Positions 37,476 to 46,176 of a stretch of DNA of 64,000 bases are shown here, piece after piece. Source of the stretch: Asanoa ishikariensis (GTDB taxonomy: Bacteria; Actinomycetota; Actinomycetes; Mycobacteriales; Micromonosporaceae); the NCBI RefSeq assembly GCF_900107455.1, contig NZ_FNQB01000005.1:62001-126000 (forward strand), written 5' to 3'. Under the pieces are notes generated by a model. It was not told the origin of the DNA. It worked only from the letters and a program-made list of their open reading frames with translations, and made no database searches. Numbering within the stretch: the first letter of the stretch is position 1; each line of letters opens with the position of its first letter. The translations under genes and the position numbers were made by a program.

Positions 37476-40036
37476 TGGCCGCGCCTGTCACCGTCGTCGG
37501 CGTCCGCCACCACAGCCCCGCCTGCGCCGGACTGGTCGCCGCGACGATAGAGACGCTGCGTCCGGCCTACGTGCTGATCGAAGGCCCGGCCGACGTCAAC
37601 GACCGGATGGACGAGCTGCTGCTCGGGCACACACTGCCGGTCGCGATCTTCACCTCCTACCGCGACGGCGAGCGGACGCACGCCTCCTGGAGCCCGTTCT
37701 GCGGCTACTCGCCGGAATGGGTCGCCGTGACCCAGGGCCGCGCGAGCGGTGCCGAGGTCCGGTTCATCGACCTGCCGGCCTGGCACCCGGCGTTCGCGAC
37801 CAGGGAGAACCGCTACGCCGACGCGGAGGAGCGCTACCTGCGGGCGACGGAGCGACTATGCGCGGCGTTCGGGATGGACAACGCCGACACGCTCTGGGAC
37901 CACCTCGTCGAGGCCGCACCCGCCGAGGGCCTGGCCGACCGCCTGTCGGTCTACTTCGAGACCCTGCGCGGCGACTCCGCGGCCGGCGCCGCCGACCTGG
38001 AGCGCGAGGCCTACATGGCGACCTGGATCCGCGCCGCAGCGGCCCGCGACGAGGGCCCGGTGCTCGTCGTGTGCGGCGGCTTCCACCGTCCGGCGCTGGA
38101 ACGCCTGCTCGCCACGGACGACAGCGCCGCGGCCAGGCCCGCGATGCTGGCGCCCCCGCCCGGGGCGGTGGGGTCGGTGCCTGAGGTGCCGGCGGCTCCG
38201 CGTGGCTGCCACCGCCCTGCGTTGAAACCGCCGGTCGAAGCCTGCGAACGCAATGCGGCCACGCCCGAAGTGCCGGCGCCCCCGCCCAAGGCGGTCGGGT
38301 CGGCGGCTGAGGTGCCGGCGGCTCCGGGCGGGGCGGCCTGGTCGGTGTCTGAGGTGCCGGCGGCTCAGGGCGGAGCGGTCGGGTCGGTGCCTGAGGTGTC
38401 GACGCCTCCAGGCGGGGCGGTCTGGTCGTGGCCTGCGGTGCCGGCGCCGCCGCCGGGGGCGGTCGGGTCGAGTTATCTCGTCCCGTATGCGTTCAAGCGG
38501 CTGGATGCCTTCCACGGCTACCAGTCCGGGATGCCGTCGCCCGAGTTCTACCAGCGCGTCTGGGACGACGGGCCGGAAGCGGCCGGGCGCGGGCTCGCCG
38601 AGACCGTGGTCACCCGGCTGCGTCGGCGCGGTCAGCCCGCCTCCACCGCCGACCTCATCGCGGCCCGCACGATGGCCGAAGGGCTCGCCCGGGTGCGCGG
38701 CCACGCCTACCCGGCGCGCGCCGACGTGCTCGACGGTCTGGTCTCGGCCCTGGTCGGCGAGGCGATGGAGGCGCCGCTGCCGTGGGCGCACCGCGGCCGG
38801 CTCGCCGTCGGCACGCACCCCGTGGTCGTGGAGATGGTCGCGGCCCTCGCCGGCGACCGGGTCGGCGCGCTGCACCCGGACACGCCGCAACCCCCGCTGG
38901 TCGGGGCCGTGACCGCCGAGCTGACCCGACTCGGGCTCGACGTGGCCGGGGCAAGGACGCTGGACCTGACCGACGGTGCGGACCGGGAGCGCAGCCGGGC
39001 GTTGCACCGGCTGCGGGTGTTGGGGGTGCCCGGATACCAACGCATCAGCGGGCCGAAGCCGGGCGTCGACCCGGCGCTGACCGAACAGTGGCGGCTCGCC
39101 GACGACCCGAACCGGTTGGTCGCGCTGATCGAGGCCGGCGGGCACGGCGCCACGCTCGCCGACGCCGCTGCCGCGGCCCTGCTCGAACGGGCCGCCGACG
39201 CGGGCGGCCGAGCTGACGTTGTCGCCGACGTGCTCTTCGACGCCGCGCTGTGCGGCGTCGCGGCCGTCACAGGAGAGATCGTCGCCTCGCTGCGCCGGGC
39301 GGTCGGCGGCATCACCGACCTCGCTCAGCTCGGCGGGGTGCTGGCGGTCGCGCTCGGGCTGTGGCGGCACGACCGGTTGTTCGGCGCCGCCCGCAGCGAA
39401 CAGCTCGGCGAAGTCATCCACGGCGGCGTGACCCGCGGACTGTGGCTGGCCGAGGGAGTGCATGGTGGACCCGCACCGGCCGACCTCGCCCGGCTGAGGG
39501 CCGTCGTGGCGATCCGCGACGGGCTGCGGCACGCCGCGGAGGCGCTCGACATCGACCGCGCAGCCGGGCTCGCCGTCATGGCGCGGATCGCGGCCGACGC
39601 GGCGGCACCTCCCGACCTGCGCGGCGCCGCGTTCGGGTTCGGCTGGTCGCTGGGCGGCGGCGGCGACCCCGCCCGGGCCGTGCGAGGCGCGGCGGCACCG
39701 GGTGTGCTCGGCGACTGGCTGGCCGGGCTGTTCAGCGTCGCCCGGGACGAGGCGACCGCCGACGGCGGGCTCCTCGACGTGCTCGACGGGCTGGTCGGCG
39801 CGATGACCGACGGCGACTTCCTGATCGCCCTGCCCGCGCTGCGCCAGGCGTTCGCCTACTTCCCGCCCCGCGAGCGGCAGCGGCTGGCCGAGGCGGTGCT
39901 GGCCCGGCGGGGGATCGTGGAGGACGGCCGCGCGCTGCTGCGCCTGCGGGCCGACCCGGTGCGGCGCGCCCGGGCGATCGAGCTGGACTCCTATGTAGAC
40001 GAACTGCTCCGCACGGAAAGACTCGTGGCGCCGTGA
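37475..40036 (+). CDS. DUF5682 protein (YehM-like) with an internal minisatellite
   Basis: The protein has 853 aa. The N-terminus VTVVGVRHHSPACAGLVAAT and YVLIEGPADVNDRMDEL are typical of DUF5682; VVCGGFHRPALERLL and, after the repeat, SYLVPYAFKRLDAFHGYQSG continue the family domain. The His-rich HHSPAC motif and the Glu in IEGPAD suggest an enzyme-like active site, but no activity is known. Between about residues 230 and 332 lies a low-complexity insertion built of 14-residue units (AVGSVPEVPAAPG-type) encoded by 42-bp repeats. The start overlaps the AAA gene (TGATG), and its TGA overlaps the GTG of the VWA gene. Confidence 0.85.
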   Translation: MAAPVTVVGVRHHSPACAGLVAATIETLRPAYVLIEGPADVNDRMDELLLGHTLPVAIFTSYRDGERTHASWSPFCGYSPEWVAVTQGRASGAEVRFIDLPAWHPAFATRENRYADAEERYLRATERLCAAFGMDNADTLWDHLVEAAPAEGLADRLSVYFETLRGDSAAGAADLEREAYMATWIRAAAARDEGPVLVVCGGFHRPALERLLATDDSAAARPAMLAPPPGAVGSVPEVPAAPRGCHRPALKPPVEACERNAATPEVPAPPPKAVGSAAEVPAAPGGAAWSVSEVPAAQGGAVGSVPEVSTPPGGAVWSWPAVPAPPPGAVGSSYLVPYAFKRLDAFHGYQSGMPSPEFYQRVWDDGPEAAGRGLAETVVTRLRRRGQPASTADLIAARTMAEGLARVRGHAYPARADVLDGLVSALVGEAMEAPLPWAHRGRLAVGTHPVVVEMVAALAGDRVGALHPDTPQPPLVGAVTAELTRLGLDVAGARTLDLTDGADRERSRALHRLRVLGVPGYQRISGPKPGVDPALTEQWRLADDPNRLVALIEAGGHGATLADAAAAALLERAADAGGRADVVADVLFDAALCGVAAVTGEIVASLRRAVGGITDLAQLGGVLAVALGLWRHDRLFGAARSEQLGEVIHGGVTRGLWLAEGVHGGPAPADLARLRAVVAIRDGLRHAAEALDIDRAAGLAVMARIAADAAAPPDLRGAAFGFGWSLGGGGDPARAVRGAAAPGVLGDWLAGLFSVARDEATADGGLLDVLDGLVGAMTDGDFLIALPALRQAFAYFPPRERQRLAEAVLARRGIVEDGRALLRLRADPVRRARAIELDSYVDELLRTERLVAP
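38165..38470 (+). repeat. In-frame 42-bp minisatellite inside the DUF5682 gene
   Basis: Units beginning GCGGTCGGGTCGG or a close variant start at 38291, 38333, 38375 and 38417, spaced exactly 42 bp, with a truncated fifth at 38459 that joins the conserved sequence SYLVPYAF. One earlier, separated copy starts at 38165. Each encodes 14 residues such as GAVGSVPEVSTPPG. Because the period is a multiple of three, copy-number change would keep the frame open. Confidence 0.9.
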
Positions 40037-41157
40037 CCGCCCCAGACCTCGAACGCTGGCGGCTGATCCTTGGCGAAGCCGCCGACGCCTGCCTGGCCGG
40101 TCAGCCGATGAGCACGACCGCGGCGGGGCGGGACGCCGCGCTCGACTGGCTCTACGGCCGCGACGAGGACCTGGACCGGCGCGACGTCCGGCGCCGGTCC
40201 GGCGGCGACGGCGCGTCTCAACTGACCACGATGGACTGGCTCGATCAGGTCAACCGGCTCTTCCCGAAGGAGACGGTGGAACGCCTCGAACGCGACGCGG
40301 TCGAGCGCTACCAGATCCCTGACGTGCTCACCGACCCCGAGGTGCTCGGCCGGATCGAGCCCAACGCCACGCTGCTCAAGGCCGTGCTGCGCACCAAACA
40401 CCTGATGAACCCCGCGGTGCTCGCACTGGCCCGGCGGATCGTCCGTACCGTCGTGCAGGACCTCGTCGACCGGCTCGCGGTCAGCGTGCGGCAGTCGTTC
40501 ACCGGCGCCCGGTCGCGTCGCCCGAGCCGGTTCCGGCAGGCCCGCAACCTCGACATGCGCCGGACGATCCGCGCGAATCTGGGCAACTATCAGCCGGACC
40601 AGCGCCGGTTGCTGGTCGAGGACGTGCACTTCTTCGGGCGTACGCGGCGGCAGCTCGAGCCCTGGCAGTTCATCCTGCTGGTCGACCAGTCCGGCTCGAT
40701 GGTCGACTCGGTCATCCACTCCGCCGTCACCGCCGCGTGTCTCTGGGGGCTGCCCGGCATCCGCACGCACCTGGTCGCGTTCGATACCGAGGTGGTCGAC
40801 CTGACCGCCGACGTCGACGACCCGGTCGAGCTTTTGATGAAGGTCCAGCTCGGCGGCGGCACCGACATCGCCCGCGCGGTCCGCTACGGCGCCGGGCTGG
40901 TCGACAACCCGCGCCGGGCGATCGTCGCCGTGGTCACCGACTTCTACGAGGGCGGTGCGCCGGGCGGGCTGGTGCGCGCGGTCCGCGGGCTGGTCGAACA
41001 GGGCACGCACGTGCTCGGGCTGGCCGCCCTCGACGAGGAGGCCAATCCGTCGTACGACCGGCAGACCGCGCAACTCCTCGCCGACGCCGGCGCCCACGTC
41101 GGCGCGATGACCCCCGCGCACCTGGCCGAGTTCGTCGCCGAGAAGGTGGGCCGATGA
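40033..41157 (+). CDS. VWA-domain protein (YehP-like)
   Basis: The protein has 374 aa. The N-terminal half is helical (LTTMDWLDQVNRLFPKETVE; MNPAVLALARRIVRTVVQDL). The VWA domain occupies about 215-370, with MIDAS motif LLVDQSGSMVDSVIHSA, the conserved Thr in QLGGGTDIARAVRYG and Asp in VAVVTDFYEGG. It lacks a signal peptide, so it acts in the cytoplasm. VWA proteins encoded with MoxR ATPases are usual working partners. GTG 40033 overlaps the DUF5682 stop (GTGA), and its own TGA overlaps the SWIM gene's ATG (ATGA at 41154). Confidence 0.9.
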   Translation: MTAPDLERWRLILGEAADACLAGQPMSTTAAGRDAALDWLYGRDEDLDRRDVRRRSGGDGASQLTTMDWLDQVNRLFPKETVERLERDAVERYQIPDVLTDPEVLGRIEPNATLLKAVLRTKHLMNPAVLALARRIVRTVVQDLVDRLAVSVRQSFTGARSRRPSRFRQARNLDMRRTIRANLGNYQPDQRRLLVEDVHFFGRTRRQLEPWQFILLVDQSGSMVDSVIHSAVTAACLWGLPGIRTHLVAFDTEVVDLTADVDDPVELLMKVQLGGGTDIARAVRYGAGLVDNPRRAIVAVVTDFYEGGAPGGLVRAVRGLVEQGTHVLGLAALDEEANPSYDRQTAQLLADAGAHVGAMTPAHLAEFVAEKVGR

Positions 41158-43049
41158 GGGCCGACCTGCTCGCGCTGACCACCGACGCGCTGGCCGCACT
41201 GACCAACCGCGGCCTGGTCAAGCGGGCCAGCCGCGCCGTCGAGTCCGGTGACCGGCCGACGATCCGGACGGACCCCGACGGGTCCGTGCATGCCGACTTC
41301 TCCGACGGGGTACGCACGACGCTGCCACCCGGTGGCCTCGTCGCCGCCTTTTGCACCTGCGGCGCGACCACCACCTGCCGCCACGCCCTCGCGTCGATCC
41401 TCGCCTACCAGGCCGACCCACCCACCGTGGAGCCCGCGGAGCCCGCGACCGCGTGGTCGCCCGGCACCTTCACCGACGCCGACCTCGCAGCCGCGATCGG
41501 GAAGCGCGCGTTCGCCGCGGCCCGACGGATCGCCCGCGCCGGCTACCAGGCCCAGGTCCACCGTCCGACGGCCACCGACCACGCGCCGCGCGTCGACCTG
41601 CCGGCCTGCACGGTCCGGTTCCTGGTGCCGCACGACCTCGGCTACGTGCACAGCGACGCCGCGCATGGCGGGACGGACCACACCGTCGCGCTGGCCGTCT
41701 GGGCGTTCCGGGTCGCCGACGAGCAGGATCCGGCGGCCGCCCGGCAACAGGTCGACGTCGGCAGCGGCAGCACCGGCCCGCTCGGCGCGCTGGACGACGC
41801 CGTCGCCCTGGCCGACGACCTCCTGCTCGACGGCGCCGCGCACGCCACGCCGCTGCTGCCCGCCGTCGCGGCGGTGGCCAAGGGGCTCGACGGCGCCCGG
41901 TTGCGCTGGCCGTTGCTCGCGCTCGAGGACATCGCGGACCAGCTCACCGCGTACGCCGAGCGCAGCGCCCGCTACCGCCCGGAGCAGCTCGCGGAACTGC
42001 TGGCCGAGTTGCACGCTCGGCGCCGGGCCGCCGCGAAGGGTGCACGAGTCCTGGGCACCGAGGAAGCCGCGGAGACGCAGCTACGCAGGGTGCGGCTGAC
42101 CGGCCTCGGTTGCCGGATCAGCTCGGCCGGCCTGGAGCACACCGCCGACATCTTCCTGGCCGACCCGGCGACCGCCACCGTGCTGACCCTGCGCCACCGT
42201 TGGACGCACGCGGACGGCCCGGCCGCCGGGTCACGCCGGGTCGCGGGCACCACGATCGCCGCCCTGGCCGGTGGCAACCTGGTCAGCGAGTCGGCGGTAC
42301 GCACCGCGAGCCGCCGGGTCCGCCTGCCGGCCGGGCGGCTGTCCCGCAACAGCGTGCTGGGCTCGGCGGGGGAGTGGGGCGACCTGCCACCCGGCATCCT
42401 CGCCCCCGACCTGGCCGCGCTCACCGCCGAGCTCGACCGACTACCACCGCGGCTGATCCGGCCTCGGGTCGACGCCGAGGCGGTCCGCGTCGTACCCGTC
42501 GCCGAGGTCAGATCCGTCCGCTACGCCCCGGGCGACCAGCGACTCGACGCGGTCGTCGCCGACGCGGCCGGCGGCACGGCGACGGTGTCCGCGGTCCATC
42601 GCTCCGCCAGCCCGGGTGCGCTGGACGCGGTCGCGGAGGCCCTGCCGCGGGCGCGCTTCCTCGCCGGTGTGGTCCGCCGTGGTCGGGGTGGCCTGGTCAT
42701 CAGCCCGCTCGCGATCGTCGCGGGCGAAACGGTCGTGGTGCCGGACCTGGCGACCGCCGGCGGGCCGCTGGCCGCTGATGGCGACGCGGAGGACAGCGAC
42801 GAGATCGGCCGGGCGCTCGACGACGCACTCGGCCTGCTCGCGGAGGTGGCACACCGCGGCGGGCACCACCTACCGCCGACCTATCCGGAGCGGCTGCGCA
42901 CTGCGGCGGCCACCCTCACCGACACCGGCCTGGCCCGCTGCGGCCAGGCGCTGGCGGCCGTGGCCGGAGCCTGCGGATCACCGGAACGACTACCGACGGC
43001 CTGGGCCGACGCCCAGATCCGCCTGATGGTCGCGTCGGACAACCGCTGA
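41154..43049 (+). CDS. SWIM zinc-finger protein (YehQ-like)
   Basis: The protein has 631 aa. A SWIM zinc finger lies near residue 63-78 (FCTCGATTTCRHALASIL: the CxC and CxH ligands). The rest is alpha/beta with Ala/Arg-rich helices and no enzymatic motif I can name. SWIM fingers bind DNA or proteins. It is the last gene of the five-gene coupled operon and corresponds by family to E. coli YehQ. ATG 41154 overlaps the previous stop. The 3' end at 43049 is followed by the duplicated tail of the opposing dipeptidase gene. Confidence 0.87.
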   Translation: MRADLLALTTDALAALTNRGLVKRASRAVESGDRPTIRTDPDGSVHADFSDGVRTTLPPGGLVAAFCTCGATTTCRHALASILAYQADPPTVEPAEPATAWSPGTFTDADLAAAIGKRAFAAARRIARAGYQAQVHRPTATDHAPRVDLPACTVRFLVPHDLGYVHSDAAHGGTDHTVALAVWAFRVADEQDPAAARQQVDVGSGSTGPLGALDDAVALADDLLLDGAAHATPLLPAVAAVAKGLDGARLRWPLLALEDIADQLTAYAERSARYRPEQLAELLAELHARRRAAAKGARVLGTEEAAETQLRRVRLTGLGCRISSAGLEHTADIFLADPATATVLTLRHRWTHADGPAAGSRRVAGTTIAALAGGNLVSESAVRTASRRVRLPAGRLSRNSVLGSAGEWGDLPPGILAPDLAALTAELDRLPPRLIRPRVDAEAVRVVPVAEVRSVRYAPGDQRLDAVVADAAGGTATVSAVHRSASPGALDAVAEALPRARFLAGVVRRGRGGLVISPLAIVAGETVVVPDLATAGGPLAADGDAEDSDEIGRALDDALGLLAEVAHRGGHHLPPTYPERLRTAAATLTDTGLARCGQALAAVAGACGSPERLPTAWADAQIRLMVASDNR

Positions 43050-43098
43050 CCAGTTCTTTTGGCCGACGCCGCGACCCGGCGGCTGGCCAGCCCGGCCC

Positions 43099-43285
43099 GG
43101 GTCGATCGGTCAGTGGCGGGTCCGGCTGGCGCCGGACCGGCTCAGCCCAGGTGGCTGGGCCGTGGCGAGTCTGGCTGGCGCCGGACCGGCTCAGCCCAGG
43201 TCGATCGGGCCGTAGCGAGTCTGGCTGGCGCTGGACCGGCTCAGCTCAGGTCGATCGGGCCGTAGCGGGTTTGGCTGGCGCCGGT
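43099..43285 (-). repeat. Tandem 49-50-bp repeats: multiplied 3' end of the dipeptidase gene
   Basis: The motif GGCTGGCGCCGGACCGG or a near copy starts at 43124, 43173, 43223 and 43273 (spacings 49, 50, 50), and a partial unit begins at 43099. On the minus strand each unit encodes a form of SQTRYGPIDLS followed by a stop. The first unit, belonging to the real gene, supplies the working stop at 43241-43243; the others lie beyond it and are increasingly degenerate. Confidence 0.88.
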
Positions 43286-43885
43286 GCCTAGGGCCCAGTA
43301 GCGGTCGCCGTACGACCAGTGCCACCACTCAGTCGGGTAGTTCGCGAAGCCGGCCAACCGCAACGCCGTCCCCAGCACGTACCGGTTGCGGCGGGCCAGG
43401 GCCGAGATGTGCGCAGCAGCCGTGAAACAGGCGTTCCCACTGGCGACTGGGCTGTCGTTGACGGCCGTACCCATGTCGAGCTCACGCCCGTCCGGCCCGA
43501 CCAACGTCAGGTCCACAGTGCCACCGGTGCTGTGCGGCGCCACCGACGGCGGCGACACGTACTTGCTCGCCTCGACGTACACCCGCTCCTCGTCCCACCC
43601 GGGATACAGCGCCCGCAATTCGGACTGATAGTCGTTGAAGTACGACCGCTGCAGGCTCAACGGCCGGTAAGCCTCGACGACCAGCAACCGCAGCCCGGCC
43701 GGCAGCGACCGTTGCGCCGCGAGGAGGCGCGACACCGCGCCCTCACGCATGTGCGCGTACGCGCCAGCCGGATCGGCCAGCCGGTCGTCCACCCGGAGCT
43801 CGTCCACGGTGCGCAGGTCGACCATAGCCTCGCCGGTGTCGTGTACCGGCACGGCGGCGACCCGCGGGTCGGAGATCAGGATCAT
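43241..43885 (-). CDS. D-alanyl-D-alanine dipeptidase family protein (VanX/DdpX-like)
   Basis: The zinc dipeptidase of the VanX family has 214 aa. LRLLVVEAYRPLSLQRSYF contains the conserved Arg of the EGYRP motif; SVAPHSTGGTVDLTL holds the SxHxxGxAxD zinc-binding His and Asp; and YPTEWWHWSYGDRYW holds the catalytic Glu and third zinc His (ExWH). Such enzymes cleave D-Ala-D-Ala, in glycopeptide resistance or wall recycling. AGGAG seven bases before ATG 43885 fixes the start, which overlaps the stop of the upstream acyltransferase gene (ATGA). No vanH or vanA is nearby, so recycling or a cell-wall modification role is more likely. Confidence 0.88.
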   Translation of the reverse strand: MILISDPRVAAVPVHDTGEAMVDLRTVDELRVDDRLADPAGAYAHMREGAVSRLLAAQRSLPAGLRLLVVEAYRPLSLQRSYFNDYQSELRALYPGWDEERVYVEASKYVSPPSVAPHSTGGTVDLTLVGPDGRELDMGTAVNDSPVASGNACFTAAAHISALARRNRYVLGTALRLAGFANYPTEWWHWSYGDRYWALGTGASQTRYGPIDLS

Positions 43886-44991
43886 GCGGAAGCTCCTAAG
43901 CGTCGAGAGGGCAGGTCGAACAACCAGCGGGCACGAACAGCAATCAGTCCACGATGGATACCGAGGCTCAGCCCGATCACCACGGCGGTCAGCACCGCCG
44001 GGTAGCCGACGGCGACCACCAACTGGGCTCCGCCGCCGAGGGCGGACACCGGCCCGACCAGCAGGCCGTGCAGCAGGGCGAGCACCGGCATGTGGATCAC
44101 GTAGATCGGCAGCGTGATCCGGCCCAGCCGGGCCAGCCGGGCGCTCAGCGAGGGCCGGGCGACGGCCAAGCGGGCGGCCGCGGTTACCCCGAACACCACC
44201 GCCACCGCGGACACCACGAGCCACACCCCGAACCACTCCTCCGCGCCGAGGGCCGCCATCAGGGCGAGGGCGACCGCGTACACCGCGCCGGTCAGCCACA
44301 GCCGGCGCCGGGTCGCGGTCGCCGCCAGCCGCTCGATCCGTGGCCGGAAGTACAGGCCGGCCAGGAAGAACACCAGGTTCTGGTAGAAGCCACCGCGGTC
44401 GCCCGGGGTGGGCAAGAAGCCAACGCCGGCGGACAACACGGCCGCGGGCACCAGCACCGCCGCCACCGGCAGCCGCCGCACGGCCTTGGCGAACGCGAAG
44501 TAGAGGGCCAGGGCGTACAGGTACCAGAGGTTCGACGGTGTGATGGTCAGCTGCGACAACAGACCCAGGGGCGAGTGAGCCCGCTCGGTCGGAAAGGAAG
44601 GCACGAGGGCCAGGACCGCGGTGTGTACGAGCAGCCACACCGTGTAGAGGTAGAGGAACTTGGCGATCCGCCCACGGGCGACCACCCGCCACGGCCGCGC
44701 GAGAGCGCTGGTCGCGAAGACGCCGGAGATGGTGAAGAACAGCGGCATCCGCAGCGGCAGCAACTGCTCGCCCAGCGTCCCCCACACACCCGGCAGGGGC
44801 AGGCCGATGTGCCAGTCGACCAGCAGGTAGTCCTTGACGATCACGTGCCACGCGACGACCAGGATGATGCAGACACCCTTGGCCGTATCCGCCCACGCCA
44901 CTCGTTGTGACGGGACGTGCGAAGCCCACGACGAGACCCAGACGGCACGGGCTCCGGTGCGCGAGGCGAGGCGAGGCGAGGGCGTTTCCAC
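43882..44991 (-). CDS. Membrane acyltransferase (acyltransferase 3 family)
   Basis: 369 aa with about ten hydrophobic segments. The family start RVAWADTAKGVCIILVVAWH (conserved residues before the first-helix His) is followed by LPLRMPLFFTISGVFATSAL and ITLPIYVIHMPVLALLHGLL. It resembles OatA/NolL-type enzymes that O-acylate extracytoplasmic sugars or peptidoglycan. Its TGA overlaps the ATG of the dipeptidase gene, so the pair forms a coupled operon pointing to cell-wall chemistry. The start at ATG 44991 leaves about 30 polar residues before the first helix; a later start is possible. Confidence 0.83.
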   Translation of the reverse strand: METPSPRLASRTGARAVWVSSWASHVPSQRVAWADTAKGVCIILVVAWHVIVKDYLLVDWHIGLPLPGVWGTLGEQLLPLRMPLFFTISGVFATSALARPWRVVARGRIAKFLYLYTVWLLVHTAVLALVPSFPTERAHSPLGLLSQLTITPSNLWYLYALALYFAFAKAVRRLPVAAVLVPAAVLSAGVGFLPTPGDRGGFYQNLVFFLAGLYFRPRIERLAATATRRRLWLTGAVYAVALALMAALGAEEWFGVWLVVSAVAVVFGVTAAARLAVARPSLSARLARLGRITLPIYVIHMPVLALLHGLLVGPVSALGGGAQLVVAVGYPAVLTAVVIGLSLGIHRGLIAVRARWLFDLPSRRLGASA

Positions 44992-45135
44992 GGGTCAGAC
45001 GGTGGCAGCCGCGTGTCCGCGACCCATCCACGCGATGTCACGGGCACGTAATGGAGACGCGTGACGATGGCCACAAGCGCCCGCCGGGCGGTGGATGCCG
45101 CATCGATCGCTGGCTGTGGCACCCTGGTCACACCT

Positions 45136-46176
45136 ATGACTGAGCTACCCGGCGGTGTGCGGATCAAGGACGTGGCGGCGGCCGCCGGCGTCTCGGTCGG
45201 CACTGTGTCCAATGTGCTCAACCGGCCGCATCTGGTCGCCCTGCCGACCCGGCGTCGGGTGAGCGCCGTCATCTCCAAGCTCGGCTTCGTGCGCAGCGAG
45301 TCGGCCCGCCAGCTCCGCGCCGGGTCCAGCCGGACGGTCGCCATGCTGGTGCTCGACGTGGCCAACCCCTATCTGACCGATGTCGTACGCGGTGTCGAAG
45401 ACGAGGTGGCCGCCGCCGGGCTCGTGGTCATGCTCGCGGGCAGCGGCGGGCTGCTCGGCCGGGAGCAGCGCTACCTGGAAATGTTCCAGCAGCAGCGGGT
45501 ACGCGGACTGCTGTGGAACCCGACCAACCTGGCGCCGCCGCGGGCCGACGCGTTCGACCGGCTCGGCATCCCGATCGTCTTCCTCGACCGGCATCTGGAG
45601 CGCACCCACTCGAACGTCGCCGTGGACGACGTGGCCGGCGGCCGGATCGCGGCCGAGCACCTGCTCGCGCGGGGCCACCGACGGATCGCGGTCGTCGGTG
45701 GGCCGGCCACGCTGGCGCAGATCGAGGACCGCCGGGACGGCGCGTACGAGGCGATCCGCCGGGTGTCCGACGGCGCCACCTTGTTCCTGTCGATCCCGAC
45801 CGCCGACCTGACCCTGCGCTCCGGCCGCGCCGCCGCCGACGACCTCCTGGCGATGCATCCCGCGAGCCGGCCCACGGGCGTCTTCGCCGCCAACGACCTG
45901 GTCGCCATCGGGCTCCTGCAAGGGTTGCTCGCGCACGGCGTCCGGGTGCCCGAGGAGGTGGCCATCGTCGGCTACGACGACATGGAGTTCGCCGCCGCGG
46001 CGGCCGTCCCGCTGACCTCCGTGCGGGCGCCCCGCGCCGACCTCGGCCGGCACGCGGCCCGCCTGCTGCTGGAGGCGATCGTGGAACGCGAGAACGGCAC
46101 CCGGGTCGCGGCCCAGCACCTGCGCTTCGAACCGAGCCTCGTGCCCCGCGCCTCCACGGCCCACCAGCACTCTTGA
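45136..46176 (+). CDS. LacI-family transcriptional regulator
   Basis: The protein has 346 aa. The N-terminal LacI helix-turn-helix is clear (VRIKDVAAAAGVSVGTVSNV, LNRP), followed by the hinge and a periplasmic-binding-protein-like effector domain (VAMLVLDVANPYLTDVVRGV, IVFLDRHLERTHSNVAVDDV, HRRIAVVGGP, GVFAANDLVAIGLLQGL, VGYDDMEFA, PLTSVRAPRADLG). It is probably a sugar-responsive repressor. ATG 45136 gives the conventional start just before GVRIKD; the frame is open from 45061. It is divergent from the acyltransferase-dipeptidase operon; its targets are unknown, and it may control sugar genes elsewhere. Confidence 0.88.
   Translation: MTELPGGVRIKDVAAAAGVSVGTVSNVLNRPHLVALPTRRRVSAVISKLGFVRSESARQLRAGSSRTVAMLVLDVANPYLTDVVRGVEDEVAAAGLVVMLAGSGGLLGREQRYLEMFQQQRVRGLLWNPTNLAPPRADAFDRLGIPIVFLDRHLERTHSNVAVDDVAGGRIAAEHLLARGHRRIAVVGGPATLAQIEDRRDGAYEAIRRVSDGATLFLSIPTADLTLRSGRAAADDLLAMHPASRPTGVFAANDLVAIGLLQGLLAHGVRVPEEVAIVGYDDMEFAAAAAVPLTSVRAPRADLGRHAARLLLEAIVERENGTRVAAQHLRFEPSLVPRASTAHQHS

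Noticed and set aside
36375-41157. Magnesium or cobalt chelatase (AAA+ plus VWA pair)
   Set aside because: The ATPase is MoxR-type, the H-subunit is missing, and the gene order with DUF5682, SWIM and DUF4132 fits the Yeh-type set instead.
43099-43285. CRISPR array
   Set aside because: The units are contiguous tandem copies of coding sequence without unique spacers; no cas genes are present in the window.
43241-43885. Glycopeptide-resistance (van) cluster
   Set aside because: Only a VanX-like gene is present; no VanH, VanA or VanRS genes lie nearby.
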